A stretch of 64,000 bases of DNA from Bacteroidota bacterium (GCA_024279425.1 JAJRRO010000018.1:62001-126000); one strand, 5' to 3'. Counted from the stretch's first letter, positions 35,335-45,167 are shown. The notes: generated by a model not told the origin, from the letters alone. Program-made: numbers and translations.

Positions 35335-36381
35335 TTAGGATTTATTCGCCAATTGACCACAAGCGGCATCAATGTCCTTACCGCGCGAACGGCGTACAGT
35401 TACTATTACCCCTTTACGTTCCAAGGTTTTTACATACATATCAATGGCCCTATTATCGGCCTGTTGAAACACTCCATCATCAATGGGATTATATTCTATT
35501 AAATTAACTTTTGAAGGTGCAAATCTGCAAAAGTCAACTAGGGCATCGGCGTCTTTTTGAGTATCATTGACCCCTTCCCATACCACATATTCATAAGTGA
35601 TTCGACTTTTGGTCTTCACATACCAATATTGAAGTGCCTCTCGTAAATCTTTTAAGGTGAAAGTAGCATTAAATGGCATAATCGAGGTTCTAATCTCATC
35701 TATCGCAGAATGCAACGATACCGCCAATTTAAATTTGACTTCACCATCGGCCATTTTTCGAATCATTTTTGGCACCCCTGAAGTGGATACCGTAATTCGT
35801 TTTGGAGACATTCCCAACCCCTTGGCCGAAGTGATCATATCAATAGCCTTTAAAACGTTATTATAGTTCATTAGCGGCTCTCCCATACCCATAAAAACGA
35901 TATTACTTAAAGGTCTACCAAAATACAGCCGACTTTCATTGTCAATAGCAACAACCTGATCATAGATTTCATCTGGATTGAGATTACGCATTCGTTTTAA
36001 TCGTGCCGTTGCGCAAAACTTACAGTCCAAACTGCAACCTACCTGACTTGATACGCAAGCCGTGGTTCTTGTACTAGTAGGTATCAATACAGATTCAACC
36101 ACCAAATCGTCATACAAGCGCACCGCATTTTTTATAGTACCATCCTTACTGCGTTGCATTTGGTCGACCTTTATATGGTTGATTACAAAATTTGCAGTCA
36201 AAAGATCTCGGGTCTCCTTTGAAATATTGGTCATGACATCAAAGGAATGGGCTGATTTATGCCAAAGCCATTCATAGACCTGGTTACCCCTGAAAGCTTT
36301 ATCACCATTAGTTGTAAAAAACTCCCGTAGTTGTTCCAGGGTCAGCGCCCTAACGTCCTTTTTTTTTATGCTCCCCTCCAT
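35335..36381 (-). CDS. rlmN: 23S rRNA A2503 / tRNA A37 C2-methyltransferase RlmN
   Basis: A radical-SAM methyltransferase of 348 residues. The cluster motif is CSLDCKFCATA (CxxxCxxC) near residue 117, the SAM-binding GMGEPLMNYNNVLKAI near 167, and the C-terminal catalytic Cys in DAACGQLANKS. A second catalytic Cys sits in ACVSSQVGC. It methylates A2503 of 23S rRNA and A37 in some tRNAs. The queA terminator lies just upstream, so rlmN likely has its own promoter. Confidence 0.96.
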   Translation of the reverse strand: MEGSIKKKDVRALTLEQLREFFTTNGDKAFRGNQVYEWLWHKSAHSFDVMTNISKETRDLLTANFVINHIKVDQMQRSKDGTIKNAVRLYDDLVVESVLIPTSTRTTACVSSQVGCSLDCKFCATARLKRMRNLNPDEIYDQVVAIDNESRLYFGRPLSNIVFMGMGEPLMNYNNVLKAIDMITSAKGLGMSPKRITVSTSGVPKMIRKMADGEVKFKLAVSLHSAIDEIRTSIMPFNATFTLKDLREALQYWYVKTKSRITYEYVVWEGVNDTQKDADALVDFCRFAPSKVNLIEYNPIDDGVFQQADNRAIDMYVKTLERKGVIVTVRRSRGKDIDAACGQLANKS

Positions 36382-36386
36382 CCAAA

Positions 36387-36435
36387 AGAAAAAAATCCTG
36401 CCCGTCTAAACTATTGTTTTAGGAAAGGCAGGATT
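36387..36435 (-). terminator. Intrinsic terminator after queA
   Basis: AATCCTGCC (36394-36402) pairs with GGCAGGATT (36427-36435); the loop contains a second small stem (CTAAA/TTTAG). On the minus strand it is followed by TTTTTCTTTT. It ends the queA transcript 22 bases past the stop codon and lies just before the rlmN start. Confidence 0.85.
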
Positions 36436-36456
36436 TTCAAATATTGTTTTATAATC

Positions 36457-37506
36457 CTAAACAATCAACATGGCATCGCCATAAGAATAAAATCTATAGC
36501 CTTCCAAGATTGCCTCTTTGTATGCTCTCTTCATTAAATCATGACCAATGAAGGCAGATACCATCATCAACAATGTTGATTTTGGCAAGTGAAAATTAGT
36601 TATCATACAATTCGCAATACTAAAATCATAAGGTGGAAAAACAAATTTGTTTGTCCACCCATCAAAGGTGTTCAAAGTATGTACTGAAGAAACCGCGCTC
36701 TCCAATCCGCGCATAGCGGTAGTACCCACAGCACAAACTTTACGCTTGTTTCTTTTTGCTGCGTTTACGACTTCTGTAGCTTTTTCATCAATGATCAATT
36801 CTTCACTATCCATTTTGTGTTTGGATAGATCTTCGACCTCAACCGGATTGAATGTTCCTAAACCTACATGCAAGGTCACCTCGGCAAAGTCTATCCCTTT
36901 TATTTCCAATCGCTTTAATAAATGTTTTGAAAAGTGGAGTCCAGCAGTAGGCGCTGCAACCGCACCTTCATGCTTTGCATAAATGGTTTGGTAACGATCC
37001 TCATCTTCCGGTTCAACCTCTCTCTTAATATATTTAGGCAATGGTGTTTCGCCAAGATCTCGCAATTTTCTCCTAAAATCGATATAAGAGCCATCATATA
37101 AGAACCGTAGTGTTCTTCCTCTCGATGTTGTATTATCAATGACTTCGGCAACTACACTTTCGTCATCACCAAAATATAATTTGTTACCTATACGAATCTT
37201 ACGGGCAGGATCTACAAGAACATCCCAAAGTCTTTGTTCTTCATTCAGCTCTCGAAGTAAAAACACCTCTATTCTTGCCCCCGTTTTTTCTTTATTGCCA
37301 TACAGCCTAGCAGGAAACACCTTGGTATTGTTCAATACCATGACATCACCTTCATCAAAATACTCGATAAGATCCTTGAACATTCTATGCTCGATTTTAC
37401 CAGTATCCCTATGTACAACCATTAATTTGGACTCATCCCTATTTTCTGCAGGGTATTCGGCCAATAAATCTTTTGGAAGCTCAAAATTGAAGTGAGATAA
37501 TTTCAT
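36457..37506 (-). CDS. queA: tRNA preQ1(34) S-adenosylmethionine ribosyltransferase-isomerase QueA
   Basis: Transfers and isomerises the ribosyl part of AdoMet onto preQ1 in tRNA, giving epoxyqueuosine. The N-terminus [35 protein letters not shown] near residue 58, [10 protein letters not shown] near 190 and [12 protein letters not shown] near 215 are diagnostic. The length of 349 is typical. No preQ1 riboswitch is visible upstream (37507-37602). It follows aroA by 96 bases. Confidence 0.96.
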   Translation of the reverse strand: MKLSHFNFELPKDLLAEYPAENRDESKLMVVHRDTGKIEHRMFKDLIEYFDEGDVMVLNNTKVFPARLYGNKEKTGARIEVFLLRELNEEQRLWDVLVDPARKIRIGNKLYFGDDESVVAEVIDNTTSRGRTLRFLYDGSYIDFRRKLRDLGETPLPKYIKREVEPEDEDRYQTIYAKHEGAVAAPTAGLHFSKHLLKRLEIKGIDFAEVTLHVGLGTFNPVEVEDLSKHKMDSEELIIDEKATEVVNAAKRNKRKVCAVGTTAMRGLESAVSSVHTLNTFDGWTNKFVFPPYDFSIANCMITNFHLPKSTLLMMVSAFIGHDLMKRAYKEAILEGYRFYSYGDAMLIV

Positions 37507-37602
37507 ATGACGGTTATTCTAATTTAAAATAGTAATTTTTGCGGCTGCAAATATACAACTGCAACATAGGGGTTGTCAAGTAAATCAGCAATTAAATGCT
37601 AA

Positions 37603-38832
37603 TTATGATGATTGAATATCAAATCCCAGTTTTTTAAGATCCTCCCAAAAGTCAGGATATGACTTGGAAACCACTTCGGCATCATTGATTTTTAAGGTTG
37701 TTTTAATGGCCAATGGGCCAAATGCCATAGCCATCCTATGATCATTATAGGTATCAATGGAAACATCCGGGATTATTTCCTTAGTTGGTTCAAGAGTCAA
37801 GGATTTATCGGTCACCATAACTTTAGCTCCTAATTTGGAAAGCTCCATGTGCATCGCCTCCAACCTATCGGTCTCTTTGATTTTAAGAGTATGCAGACCT
37901 GTTAATTCACAACCAACTCCTAACCCGAAGCAGGTGACTGCAATGGTTTGGGCTATGTCTGGTGCATTGGCCAAATCGCAAGTGATTATTTGCAATTTTC
38001 GATTTTCGATTTTTCTTAAAACAATCTCATTTTCAAAAAATGTGGTTTTAACCCCAAAATCTTGATAAATCTTTGAAAGCACACTATCTCCTTGTAAGCT
38101 ATGCTTTTTATAGGCACTTAATTTTATTTCGGTTCCTATTTCGCAAAGCGCCACTACACTATAGAAATATGATGCTGAACTCCAATCAGATTCAACTACC
38201 AATTCCGCTGGTCTTACATCTGTTTTTTTTGAAACGCTTATCTTATTTCCTTGGAAAGAAGTCTCTACCCCAATTTGATTTAACAATCCCAATGTCATTT
38301 CAATATAGGGTACTGAGGTAATTTCACCAATCAATTCAAGTTCCAAACCATTCTCTAAACTCGGGGCAATCAACAATAAGGACGAGATATATTGACTGCT
38401 AATATTGGCAGGCAGGCTAACTTCATTTTTCGTGAGTTTCTTACCTTTTATTTTTATTGGGGGGTAACCTTCATTAGTTACATATTCTATATCGGCACCT
38501 AAACCCCTTAAAGCTTCTACCAACACTTTTACCGGGCGCTCTGTCATTCGCTGGGAGCCTGTAAGAACGATCTCTTTACCTTCTTGGGAAGCAAAATAGC
38601 CTGTTAAAAAACGCATTGCTGTTCCCGCATGATGTATGTCAACTTCCCCATTGGAAATTTTAAGGCCTTTTTGCATCACCTCTGCATCATCAGAGTTAGA
38701 AAGATTACTGATTGAAATTTTCGGGAACAATGCCTGCAGCAATAATGACCGATTAGACTCACTTTTTGAGCCCGTTATTTGAATACTGGATTTTATTTGA
38801 TTTTTGGCTGGGCCAGATAGGTGTAATTTCAA
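37603..38832 (-). CDS. aroA: 3-phosphoshikimate 1-carboxyvinyltransferase (EPSP synthase) AroA
   Basis: The sixth step of the shikimate pathway, joining shikimate 3-phosphate and phosphoenolpyruvate. Active-site parts visible are GSKSESNRSLLLQAL near residue 21 (Lys, Ser, Arg), GTAMRFLTGYF near 66, ANAPDIAQTIA near 290 (catalytic Asp), KETDRLEAMHMEL near 322 (Glu, Arg) and TYNDHRMAMAFGPL near 363. The start is TTG at 38832 (MKLHLSGPAK). It belongs to the aromatic amino acid stretch that begins with pheA, with rsgA, dtd and DUF3857 genes in between. Confidence 0.96.
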   Translation of the reverse strand: MKLHLSGPAKNQIKSSIQITGSKSESNRSLLLQALFPKISISNLSNSDDAEVMQKGLKISNGEVDIHHAGTAMRFLTGYFASQEGKEIVLTGSQRMTERPVKVLVEALRGLGADIEYVTNEGYPPIKIKGKKLTKNEVSLPANISSQYISSLLLIAPSLENGLELELIGEITSVPYIEMTLGLLNQIGVETSFQGNKISVSKKTDVRPAELVVESDWSSASYFYSVVALCEIGTEIKLSAYKKHSLQGDSVLSKIYQDFGVKTTFFENEIVLRKIENRKLQIITCDLANAPDIAQTIAVTCFGLGVGCELTGLHTLKIKETDRLEAMHMELSKLGAKVMVTDKSLTLEPTKEIIPDVSIDTYNDHRMAMAFGPLAIKTTLKINDAEVVSKSYPDFWEDLKKLGFDIQSS

Positions 38833-38869
38833 ATCAGAGTAGGTTTAAAAACGAAACGCAAATATACTA

Positions 38870-39196
38870 CTATTTGAGCTTTTCATTGTTTTGGTGCCTA
38901 TCATGGTCTCTTTTGGTTTTTATCTCCAACTTTTTATCAAAGGATTTTTGCAAATCGATCCCCGTCTGATTGGCTAAACACAATACCACAAAGAGTACAT
39001 CTGCCAACTCTTCGCCCAAATCCTTGTTCTTATCCGATTCCTTTTCACTCTGCTCGCCATATCGGCGTGCGATAATGCGTGCTACCTCCCCAACTTCCTC
39101 GGTAAGTTGGGCCATATTGGTAAGCTCATTGAAATAACGAACACCATGGTTCTTTATCCAATTATCTACTTCCTGCTGCGCTTTTTGAATCCCCAT
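38870..39196 (-). CDS. MazG-like nucleotide pyrophosphohydrolase
   Basis: A 108-residue all-alpha NTP pyrophosphohydrolase. The motif NMAQLTEEVGEVARIIARRYG near residue 27 carries the ExxE pair, and DLGEELADVLFVVLCLANQTGID near 61 carries the ExxD pair that bind Mg2+. It hydrolyses (d)NTPs or related nucleotides in house-cleaning; the exact substrate is unknown. Its start overlaps the end of the upstream DUF3857 gene by 35 bases, larger than most overlaps here, and aroA follows after 37 bases. Confidence 0.87.
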   Translation of the reverse strand: MGIQKAQQEVDNWIKNHGVRYFNELTNMAQLTEEVGEVARIIARRYGEQSEKESDKNKDLGEELADVLFVVLCLANQTGIDLQKSFDKKLEIKTKRDHDRHQNNEKLK

Positions 39197-41216
39197 TACT
39201 CGATATTTTAGACAAAACTACTTTTTCTGCCTGTTTTTCTATAACGGTTTTATAGAATTCTTTTAGCCCTTGATAGTTTATCGAAGGAATTACCGCATGA
39301 TTCATTTTTAAATCCGATGTAATTTGAATACTTTGTGAACCAACCGCTACTACATTGAAGAGAAATGTCCCCACTTTTCCCTCCATTGCTATATTCATTT
39401 TTTCAGGTACGGATTCTACCTCATAGCCTTCGGGGATTTTCAGGACAATATTATATTTATACTGCCATGGATAGGTATAATCAATAGGGTAATCCCTATT
39501 TTCCAATTGAAAAGGATTTTCTGATATGGTAAACCAAAATAAAGGAGACAAATACATTTTGTCTCCGATAATATCAACTACATCCTGTTTTAAAAATCCA
39601 AAATTCTCTTTGACCGGTCTACCAATCGTATATTTATTTTTAATGCTGTAATCCGATATTTCCAATCCACCATAGGATTCCTCCATTTCCTCCAAATAAC
39701 TTTCTTCTTCCATATTCGCGTAGTTATTTCTATAGGAATAGGCCTTATAGTCCTTCCTTGTTCTTCTTACTTTACCTTGCAGTTCTCCTTCTGGAGAAAG
39801 TTCCGCACTTAACATAACAACTTCTTGTGAAACATAGGGAGGAATCAAAGAAACGGGGGCAGAGCCGCTACCTTCTTTTACAATTCTACCCGCCCAATTT
39901 ATGGTCATAGAAGGCAACATATTTGGCTTACTAAATTTATTGGTGGCATCCAAGAAAACATTTTCTCCGTTTAAATTTACAACTGCCGCCACATAGTTAA
40001 ACCCTCTCATAGTAGGAAACAATGGAACTCCGTGACTTCTTGTACTTATAAGGACTGGATCTGCTTTTAATCCAGCAGCACGAAGCATACTAACCAACAT
40101 TAGATTTATATCCGCAATATTTCCAGTTTTGAGGTCATAGGCTTTTTTAACGCCTTCATCTATAGTATATCCGTAAATGCCATTCCAGTGCATTCTATTT
40201 TGCACAAATTGAAAAACCGCACTCATTTTCTCGATATTGGAGCTTTTTCCTTGTAAGATAGTTGGTAAATCATCTTTAAAATAACGCTTACTATCCAATT
40301 GATATCCAAAACCTTCGCTCTCATAAATGGTTTTAACAACTTTCTCCCATGAGCTGGTATAATCCTTCATAATTGAATTTGGAAACTTGACGTATTGCAA
40401 CTCATATACGATTGCACTTCTGTAATTATCCATATTATTTACAAAAGGTTCTTCTTTTAAGGCTGGTGTATCCAGTATTTCCAATGTCGAAATGTTTATC
40501 TTATAATCTAGATTTCCATTATTGATCGAATTCTGTTGCCCCCAGGTTCCGCCTGGCCTATTGAAGGAGGAAAAATTAATTTTGGCACTAGCTACATCAT
40601 GTTCCAACTCAACAAAAAGATAGCCTTTCACTTGTGACTTAAAAACAAAATACTCGGGGATATTCACTTTTATTTCTTGTTTTGCTATTGGAATGTCGTA
40701 TTGCAAATCAATCTTGTCCAAACTATGGGAAAATGGTGAGCTTATATTATACGTGTATTCAATAACACAACCCTCCTTTAAATTGGGCATGGTAAATTTC
40801 TTTTTTGACCAATACTTTGAAGTCTCTTCAGAAAAAACATCTGAACCCTTCAGTTTGCTCTTTTCTATTTCCTCTCCAACCCAATTATAGGTAAAAGCCT
40901 TAATCCCGACTACATCTTCCTCATTACTATCGTTTCTATACAAACTTTCGCTAATAGTGCCATATTCAAATCCCTTTTTGGTATAAATCTTTACACGTTC
41001 ATGAACCTTAGTATTAACTTGAAAACCTCGATCCCTAATATAGGTATACGAAACATGAACATTCCTATATAATACTAAAGCATCCGCAGTGGAATCCTTG
41101 GAGTAATGTGTTTGGGTCAATTCTTTTTTGGAGACTTTTCCGAATTTAAAATCTTGGGAATAGATCATAGGTCCAAAAAGAAGTAGTAATACCATAAGTT
41201 GTAAAAAGTGTTTCAT
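39162..41216 (-). CDS. DUF3857/transglutaminase-like protein, catalytic residues missing
   Basis: A 684-residue exported protein. The signal peptide MKHFLQLMVLLLLFGPMIYSQ is followed by the DUF3857 beta domain (about 50-230) and a transglutaminase-like core (about 300-420). In the core the usual GDC position reads TGNIADINLML, so the catalytic Cys is gone. The His position reads FNYVAAVV (Tyr), while Asp in VFLDATNKF is kept. It therefore looks like a non-catalytic member. A C-terminal beta domain follows. Located in periplasm or at the cell surface. It is the second of a tandem pair; its sister at 41253-43130 keeps the triad. Confidence 0.85.
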   Translation of the reverse strand: MKHFLQLMVLLLLFGPMIYSQDFKFGKVSKKELTQTHYSKDSTADALVLYRNVHVSYTYIRDRGFQVNTKVHERVKIYTKKGFEYGTISESLYRNDSNEEDVVGIKAFTYNWVGEEIEKSKLKGSDVFSEETSKYWSKKKFTMPNLKEGCVIEYTYNISSPFSHSLDKIDLQYDIPIAKQEIKVNIPEYFVFKSQVKGYLFVELEHDVASAKINFSSFNRPGGTWGQQNSINNGNLDYKINISTLEILDTPALKEEPFVNNMDNYRSAIVYELQYVKFPNSIMKDYTSSWEKVVKTIYESEGFGYQLDSKRYFKDDLPTILQGKSSNIEKMSAVFQFVQNRMHWNGIYGYTIDEGVKKAYDLKTGNIADINLMLVSMLRAAGLKADPVLISTRSHGVPLFPTMRGFNYVAAVVNLNGENVFLDATNKFSKPNMLPSMTINWAGRIVKEGSGSAPVSLIPPYVSQEVVMLSAELSPEGELQGKVRRTRKDYKAYSYRNNYANMEEESYLEEMEESYGGLEISDYSIKNKYTIGRPVKENFGFLKQDVVDIIGDKMYLSPLFWFTISENPFQLENRDYPIDYTYPWQYKYNIVLKIPEGYEVESVPEKMNIAMEGKVGTFLFNVVAVGSQSIQITSDLKMNHAVIPSINYQGLKEFYKTVIEKQAEKVVLSKISSNGDSKSAAGSR

Positions 41217-41252
41217 GTTATTAGGTTTATTATTTTTCCAATCAAAACGTGT

Positions 41253-43130
41253 TTAGCTTCTTAGAAGGACCACTTTTGCGTTTTCATACTTGGCAATTTC
41301 TTTTCTAAAAGATCTATAAGAATCATATTTTTCCTTAGGATACTCCCCTGATTTTAGAAAAAATGTCCGTTGATAGTTTAATTGACCATCTTCCTTTTGG
41401 GATATGGAAAGTGAATATTCCCCAAACTCTGAGTTTATTTTTTTAGATTCTGGCATGGCTTCAATAGCAAACCCTTCAGGCAGATAAATACTATAGCTGT
41501 CTTCATCATAAAAACCTCTTTGTATCTCAAAAGGTAGTTTTCTAACCCTATGTCGTTTGGGAACAAAAGTATTCCTGTTGAAGGCATTGGGCACAAAAAG
41601 AAGTCGGTTTCCTGATGCCGTAGCGTAGTTTTGCGCACTAATAGTAACACTTTCAGTAAAAACAACCTCTTCTTTGTTATTCTTAAATGTATAGGCATCC
41701 AGAGATAAGTTATTTATAAAGGACAAAGACCCTTGATACTTTTCAAGCACTTCATCCTTGTTAAAGTCTTGAATTTGAAATCGATTGTCGTACTGAATTC
41801 CCCTGGTTTCGATATTAGCGCTAGCCTTAATCCCTCCCTCTGACCCAAGTTCAATTCTTGCTTCAATTTTTTGTGAATTATCTTTCTCTAGGTAAGATTC
41901 TGTAGTCACAACCTCTCCTCCGTCCGGTTTTATTACAAAAACCTTTCTGCCATCCGTAAAATCCCCAATAAATCCGAAGGGATGAACCTGCGAAGTACAG
42001 TCAATCCATTTAAAACCTTCCTCATAGGGTATGGCCAAAATTGCATGGTTCCCTTGGGCCAGTGTCGCAAAATCATATTCAAAATCGACTTTATCGGCCC
42101 CAGCCTCAACATGTGTGTAGTAACTCTCCACACCAGCTGCTTTAAGCAATGCCTGGGTATAATTCGAAAGCCCTTTACAATCCCCATACTTCACTCTATC
42201 CACATCTAGGGCCGTTATGGGTTGAATCCCTCCTATTCCCACTTGCACACTAATATATCTGGTACGTTCCTGTACATACTCATATACGATCTTTGCCTTT
42301 ACCAAATTGCCATCTACACCTTTGACCAAATCAATTATTTCTTGCTTTACTTGGTTTGACAATTGATCTCTTCCCGAAAGAAGATTGTTATACATCCAAC
42401 TACCTAATTGATTCCAATTAGAAGCTTTTCCAGTATAACCTTCATAATAAAAATTATCTAATCTTAATATTAATCTAGGAGCTAATTTACCAAAGGACGG
42501 ACTCAATTCCTCACTTTTTATAGCCTCAATATTATCCCCTTTGTACGTAATGGAGGTGGCAGTCTCCTCCTTTTCAATCTTGTACCCTTGGATGTTTTTC
42601 TCCTTAATACTGGGTTTAAGGGTTCCATTTGGAAAGTTTACGGTAAATGAACTGTTTTCCACACTGACCAGAAAACTGTCCAGAAAATACCAATCTGGTA
42701 TAAACGCAGTATTCTTTGTCTGTACCACTTTCTCAAAAACAATAGTGTACGGATATTGCGTTGGAGTATATTCCAAGTATTTCACTCTGGAATCTGAGTA
42801 AAGCGTACCTCCCGAAACGGCACTTACATCTCTAAAATCTTTTTCCTTAATTTTTTTGATTGCCTTTCCCAATCTGTCATAGACTGTTGCCCGGACACTT
42901 TTAACCCTTCTAGAGTTGTCATATCCCGCAAATGCCTGAACATGTTTATTCCCATGCTTATTAAGTACCGTCACAATCCGCTTAGAAGTGATGAGCATAT
43001 TTTCTTGGGACAGAATATCTACCTTCATTTCATCAAGCCGAACAACGGCATTAGCGTTTTTGGTTAAATCTTCATCTAGAACAATAGATTGATAGTTTGT
43101 ATCTTGTGCCTGGGTAAGTAACAATGCCAT
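41253..43130 (-). CDS. DUF3857/transglutaminase-like protein with intact Cys-His-Asp
   Basis: A protein of about 625 residues with an N-terminal DUF3857 domain and a transglutaminase-like core. The triad is visible as Cys in VKYGDCKGLSNYTQALLKAAG, His in AQGNHAILAIPY and Asp in FKWIDCTSQ, so it may be an active protease or cross-linking enzyme outside the cytoplasm. The annotated ATG (43130) gives MALLLTQAQD, only half a signal peptide. The frame is open upstream and encodes NALIFFISAFMALLL, a full hydrophobic core, but lacks ATG, GTG or TTG; the codon at 43163 is ACG. The true start is unclear. Confidence 0.83.
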   Translation of the reverse strand: MALLLTQAQDTNYQSIVLDEDLTKNANAVVRLDEMKVDILSQENMLITSKRIVTVLNKHGNKHVQAFAGYDNSRRVKSVRATVYDRLGKAIKKIKEKDFRDVSAVSGGTLYSDSRVKYLEYTPTQYPYTIVFEKVVQTKNTAFIPDWYFLDSFLVSVENSSFTVNFPNGTLKPSIKEKNIQGYKIEKEETATSITYKGDNIEAIKSEELSPSFGKLAPRLILRLDNFYYEGYTGKASNWNQLGSWMYNNLLSGRDQLSNQVKQEIIDLVKGVDGNLVKAKIVYEYVQERTRYISVQVGIGGIQPITALDVDRVKYGDCKGLSNYTQALLKAAGVESYYTHVEAGADKVDFEYDFATLAQGNHAILAIPYEEGFKWIDCTSQVHPFGFIGDFTDGRKVFVIKPDGGEVVTTESYLEKDNSQKIEARIELGSEGGIKASANIETRGIQYDNRFQIQDFNKDEVLEKYQGSLSFINNLSLDAYTFKNNKEEVVFTESVTISAQNYATASGNRLLFVPNAFNRNTFVPKRHRVRKLPFEIQRGFYDEDSYSIYLPEGFAIEAMPESKKINSEFGEYSLSISQKEDGQLNYQRTFFLKSGEYPKEKYDSYRSFRKEIAKYENAKVVLLRS

Positions 43131-43239
43131 AAAGGCGGAAATAAAAAAAATAAGCGCATTCGTTAGGTTTGGTTGGAGAACTATAACGTTAAAATACCTA
43201 ATTTTCTTACGTGTGGAAAGGGAAAAATAGAATTATTTC

Positions 43240-43692
43240 CTACTCTTTGTTCTTTGTATCCATTGTGATGGTCACTGGACCATCATTTAGTAGTTCAACT
43301 TTCATGTCGGCACCAAAAATACCGGTCCCCACTTTTTTACCCAGTTCATTTTCGAATTGCCTCACGAATTTTTCGTAAGTGGGAATTGCAAAATCTGGCT
43401 TAGCCGCTTTTATGTAGGAAGGTCTGTTCCCTTTTTTTGTCGAGGCATGTAAAGTAAATTGGCTCACCACAATGGCCTCTCCGCCCATTTCCAATAGTGA
43501 CTTGTTCATCACTCCATTTTCGTCATTGAAAATGCGAAGGTTCGCAATTTTACGTGAAAGCCATTGAATATCATCATTTGAATCTTCATTCTCAATTCCG
43601 AGCAAAATCAAAAGTCCATTTTCTATTTTAGAAACAACAAGACCATCAACCGTCACACTTGCCTTTGAAACTCTTTGAATTACAGCCTTCAT
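43240..43692 (-). CDS. dtd: D-aminoacyl-tRNA deacylase Dtd
   Basis: A 150-residue proofreading enzyme that removes D-amino acids from tRNA. The start MKAVIQRVSKASVTVDG, the SQFTLHASTKKGNRPSY motif near residue 78 (Ser-Gln-x-Thr active site) and the C-terminal NDGPVTITMDT with the cross-subunit Gly-Pro are diagnostic. It starts one base after the rsgA stop, so the two are co-transcribed. Confidence 0.96.
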   Translation of the reverse strand: MKAVIQRVSKASVTVDGLVVSKIENGLLILLGIENEDSNDDIQWLSRKIANLRIFNDENGVMNKSLLEMGGEAIVVSQFTLHASTKKGNRPSYIKAAKPDFAIPTYEKFVRQFENELGKKVGTGIFGADMKVELLNDGPVTITMDTKNKE

Positions 43693-44628
43693 TTATCGTG
43701 TTCTATGGTTATCTTCTTCTCCTGTGATCATTTGAACATAGCTATTGTACCTGCCCCACGCTACTTTTTCATCATCCAAAGCATCTTTTACCGCACATTT
43801 GGGCTCATCTAAATGAAGACAATTATTGAATTTACATTCACCTTTCAGTTTGAAAAATTCAGGGAAATAATCCCCAATCTCATCTTTGTCCATATCTACC
43901 ATTCCAAAACCTTTGATACCCGGGGTGTCAATAATCCTGGCATCAAACTCAAGATCGAACATTTCTGCAAAAGTCGTGGTATGCTGTCCTTGAAGATGTT
44001 GTTCTGAAATCTCGGTGGTCTTTATATTTAAAGAAGGTTCCAAGGCATTGATCAACGTAGATTTTCCAACTCCTGAATTGCCCGAGAACATACTGGTCTT
44101 ACCAAGCATCAATTCTTTTACCTTATCTACGTTCTTACCTGATTTGGCCGAAATACCAATACAGGTGTATCCTATATCTCGATATATGGAAGCCAAATAT
44201 TTTACTTCTAACAATTCATCCTCATCATAAGTGTCAATCTTATTAAAAAGCAAAACAGCAGGGATATCATAGGCCTCTGCCGCTACTAAAAATCGGTCAA
44301 TAAAAATAGAATAGGTTTTGGGATTGTTCAAGGTTATCATCAAGAAGACTTGATCCAAATTCGAGGCAATGATATGTGTTTGCTTTGAAAGCTTTACCGA
44401 CTTTCGGATGATATAGTTTTTTCTATCCTCGATATCTGAAATCACACCTATAGTTTCATCTCCTATCGTATCAATCTCAAAGACCACACTATCACCAACT
44501 GCAATGGGATTCGTACTTTTAATACCTTTTAGCCTAAATCTGCCTTTAATACGGCATTCAAAAAAATTACCGTCAGTAGCCCTGACCGTGTACCAGCTTC
44601 CCGTAGACTTGTAAACCGTACCATGCAT
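43693..44628 (-). CDS. rsgA: Ribosome small-subunit GTPase RsgA
   Basis: A circularly permuted GTPase aiding 30S maturation. Order of parts: an OB-fold N-terminus (GTVYKSTGSWYTVRATDG), G4 NKID near residue 123, G5 ISAKSGKN, then G1 GNSGVGKSTLINAL near 180 and G3 DTPGIKGFG near 233. The C-terminal zinc domain is C-x4-C-x-H-x5-C (CKFNNCLHLDEPKC). The length of 311 is typical. It is divergent from a small secreted-protein gene at 44721. Confidence 0.96.
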   Translation of the reverse strand: MHGTVYKSTGSWYTVRATDGNFFECRIKGRFRLKGIKSTNPIAVGDSVVFEIDTIGDETIGVISDIEDRKNYIIRKSVKLSKQTHIIASNLDQVFLMITLNNPKTYSIFIDRFLVAAEAYDIPAVLLFNKIDTYDEDELLEVKYLASIYRDIGYTCIGISAKSGKNVDKVKELMLGKTSMFSGNSGVGKSTLINALEPSLNIKTTEISEQHLQGQHTTTFAEMFDLEFDARIIDTPGIKGFGMVDMDKDEIGDYFPEFFKLKGECKFNNCLHLDEPKCAVKDALDDEKVAWGRYNSYVQMITGEEDNHRTR

Positions 44629-44720
44629 TGGTTATTTTTCACAAAGAAACAATATCATTTATTTTTAGCCGTTATCTTTTTTGTAAATAATCAATAAAAC
44701 TTTAATCAAGCTCGTTAATT

Positions 44721-45161
44721 ATGAAAAAAGTCTTTTTTATTTTATGTCTTATCGTTGTGTTTTCGATAGACATAAATGCCCAAGAATACAAGGTAATCAC
44801 CAGTGTAGAGTCAATAGTACCCAATGGACTGGGTAGATCAAGAATTATAAGTGCCCTAGAGGATAAGGATTATAAAGAATATTCAAGTATTCAAACTGAT
44901 GAGGATAACACTCGAAACAAATCTAAAAGACAAGCTATCCGTGTTAAGAATTTTGAGGAAACAAAATTATTGAACTTTTATAATATCGCAGGGATTCGTT
45001 TTCAAAACATCGCGGCCAATGACGCTCTAATTACTTCCAAAATCAATACTATGGTATCTGAAGGATGGGAATTAGCTTTTGTAACCAGTGGGGTAGAAAG
45101 CGAAGCTGGTAAAGGAGATGGTAAAGGTATATTCATTACCCGATATATCTTTAAACGATAA
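44721..45161 (+). CDS. Small exported protein of unknown function (DUF4177-like end)
   Basis: A 146-residue protein with a clear signal peptide (MKKVFFILCLIVVFSIDINAQ). The C-terminal half contains INTMVSEGWELAFVTSG and GIFITRYIFKR, which resembles the short DUF4177 fold seen in exported Bacteroidota proteins; the match is weak and by eye. No catalytic motif is visible. It is divergent from rsgA and ends at a bidirectional terminator. Confidence 0.6.
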   Translation: MKKVFFILCLIVVFSIDINAQEYKVITSVESIVPNGLGRSRIISALEDKDYKEYSSIQTDEDNTRNKSKRQAIRVKNFEETKLLNFYNIAGIRFQNIAANDALITSKINTMVSEGWELAFVTSGVESEAGKGDGKGIFITRYIFKR

Positions 45162-45167
45162 AACTAT

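Noticed and set aside
37507-37602. A preQ1 riboswitch upstream of queA
   Set aside because: The 96 bases do not show the conserved C-rich loop and A-rich tail of that class.
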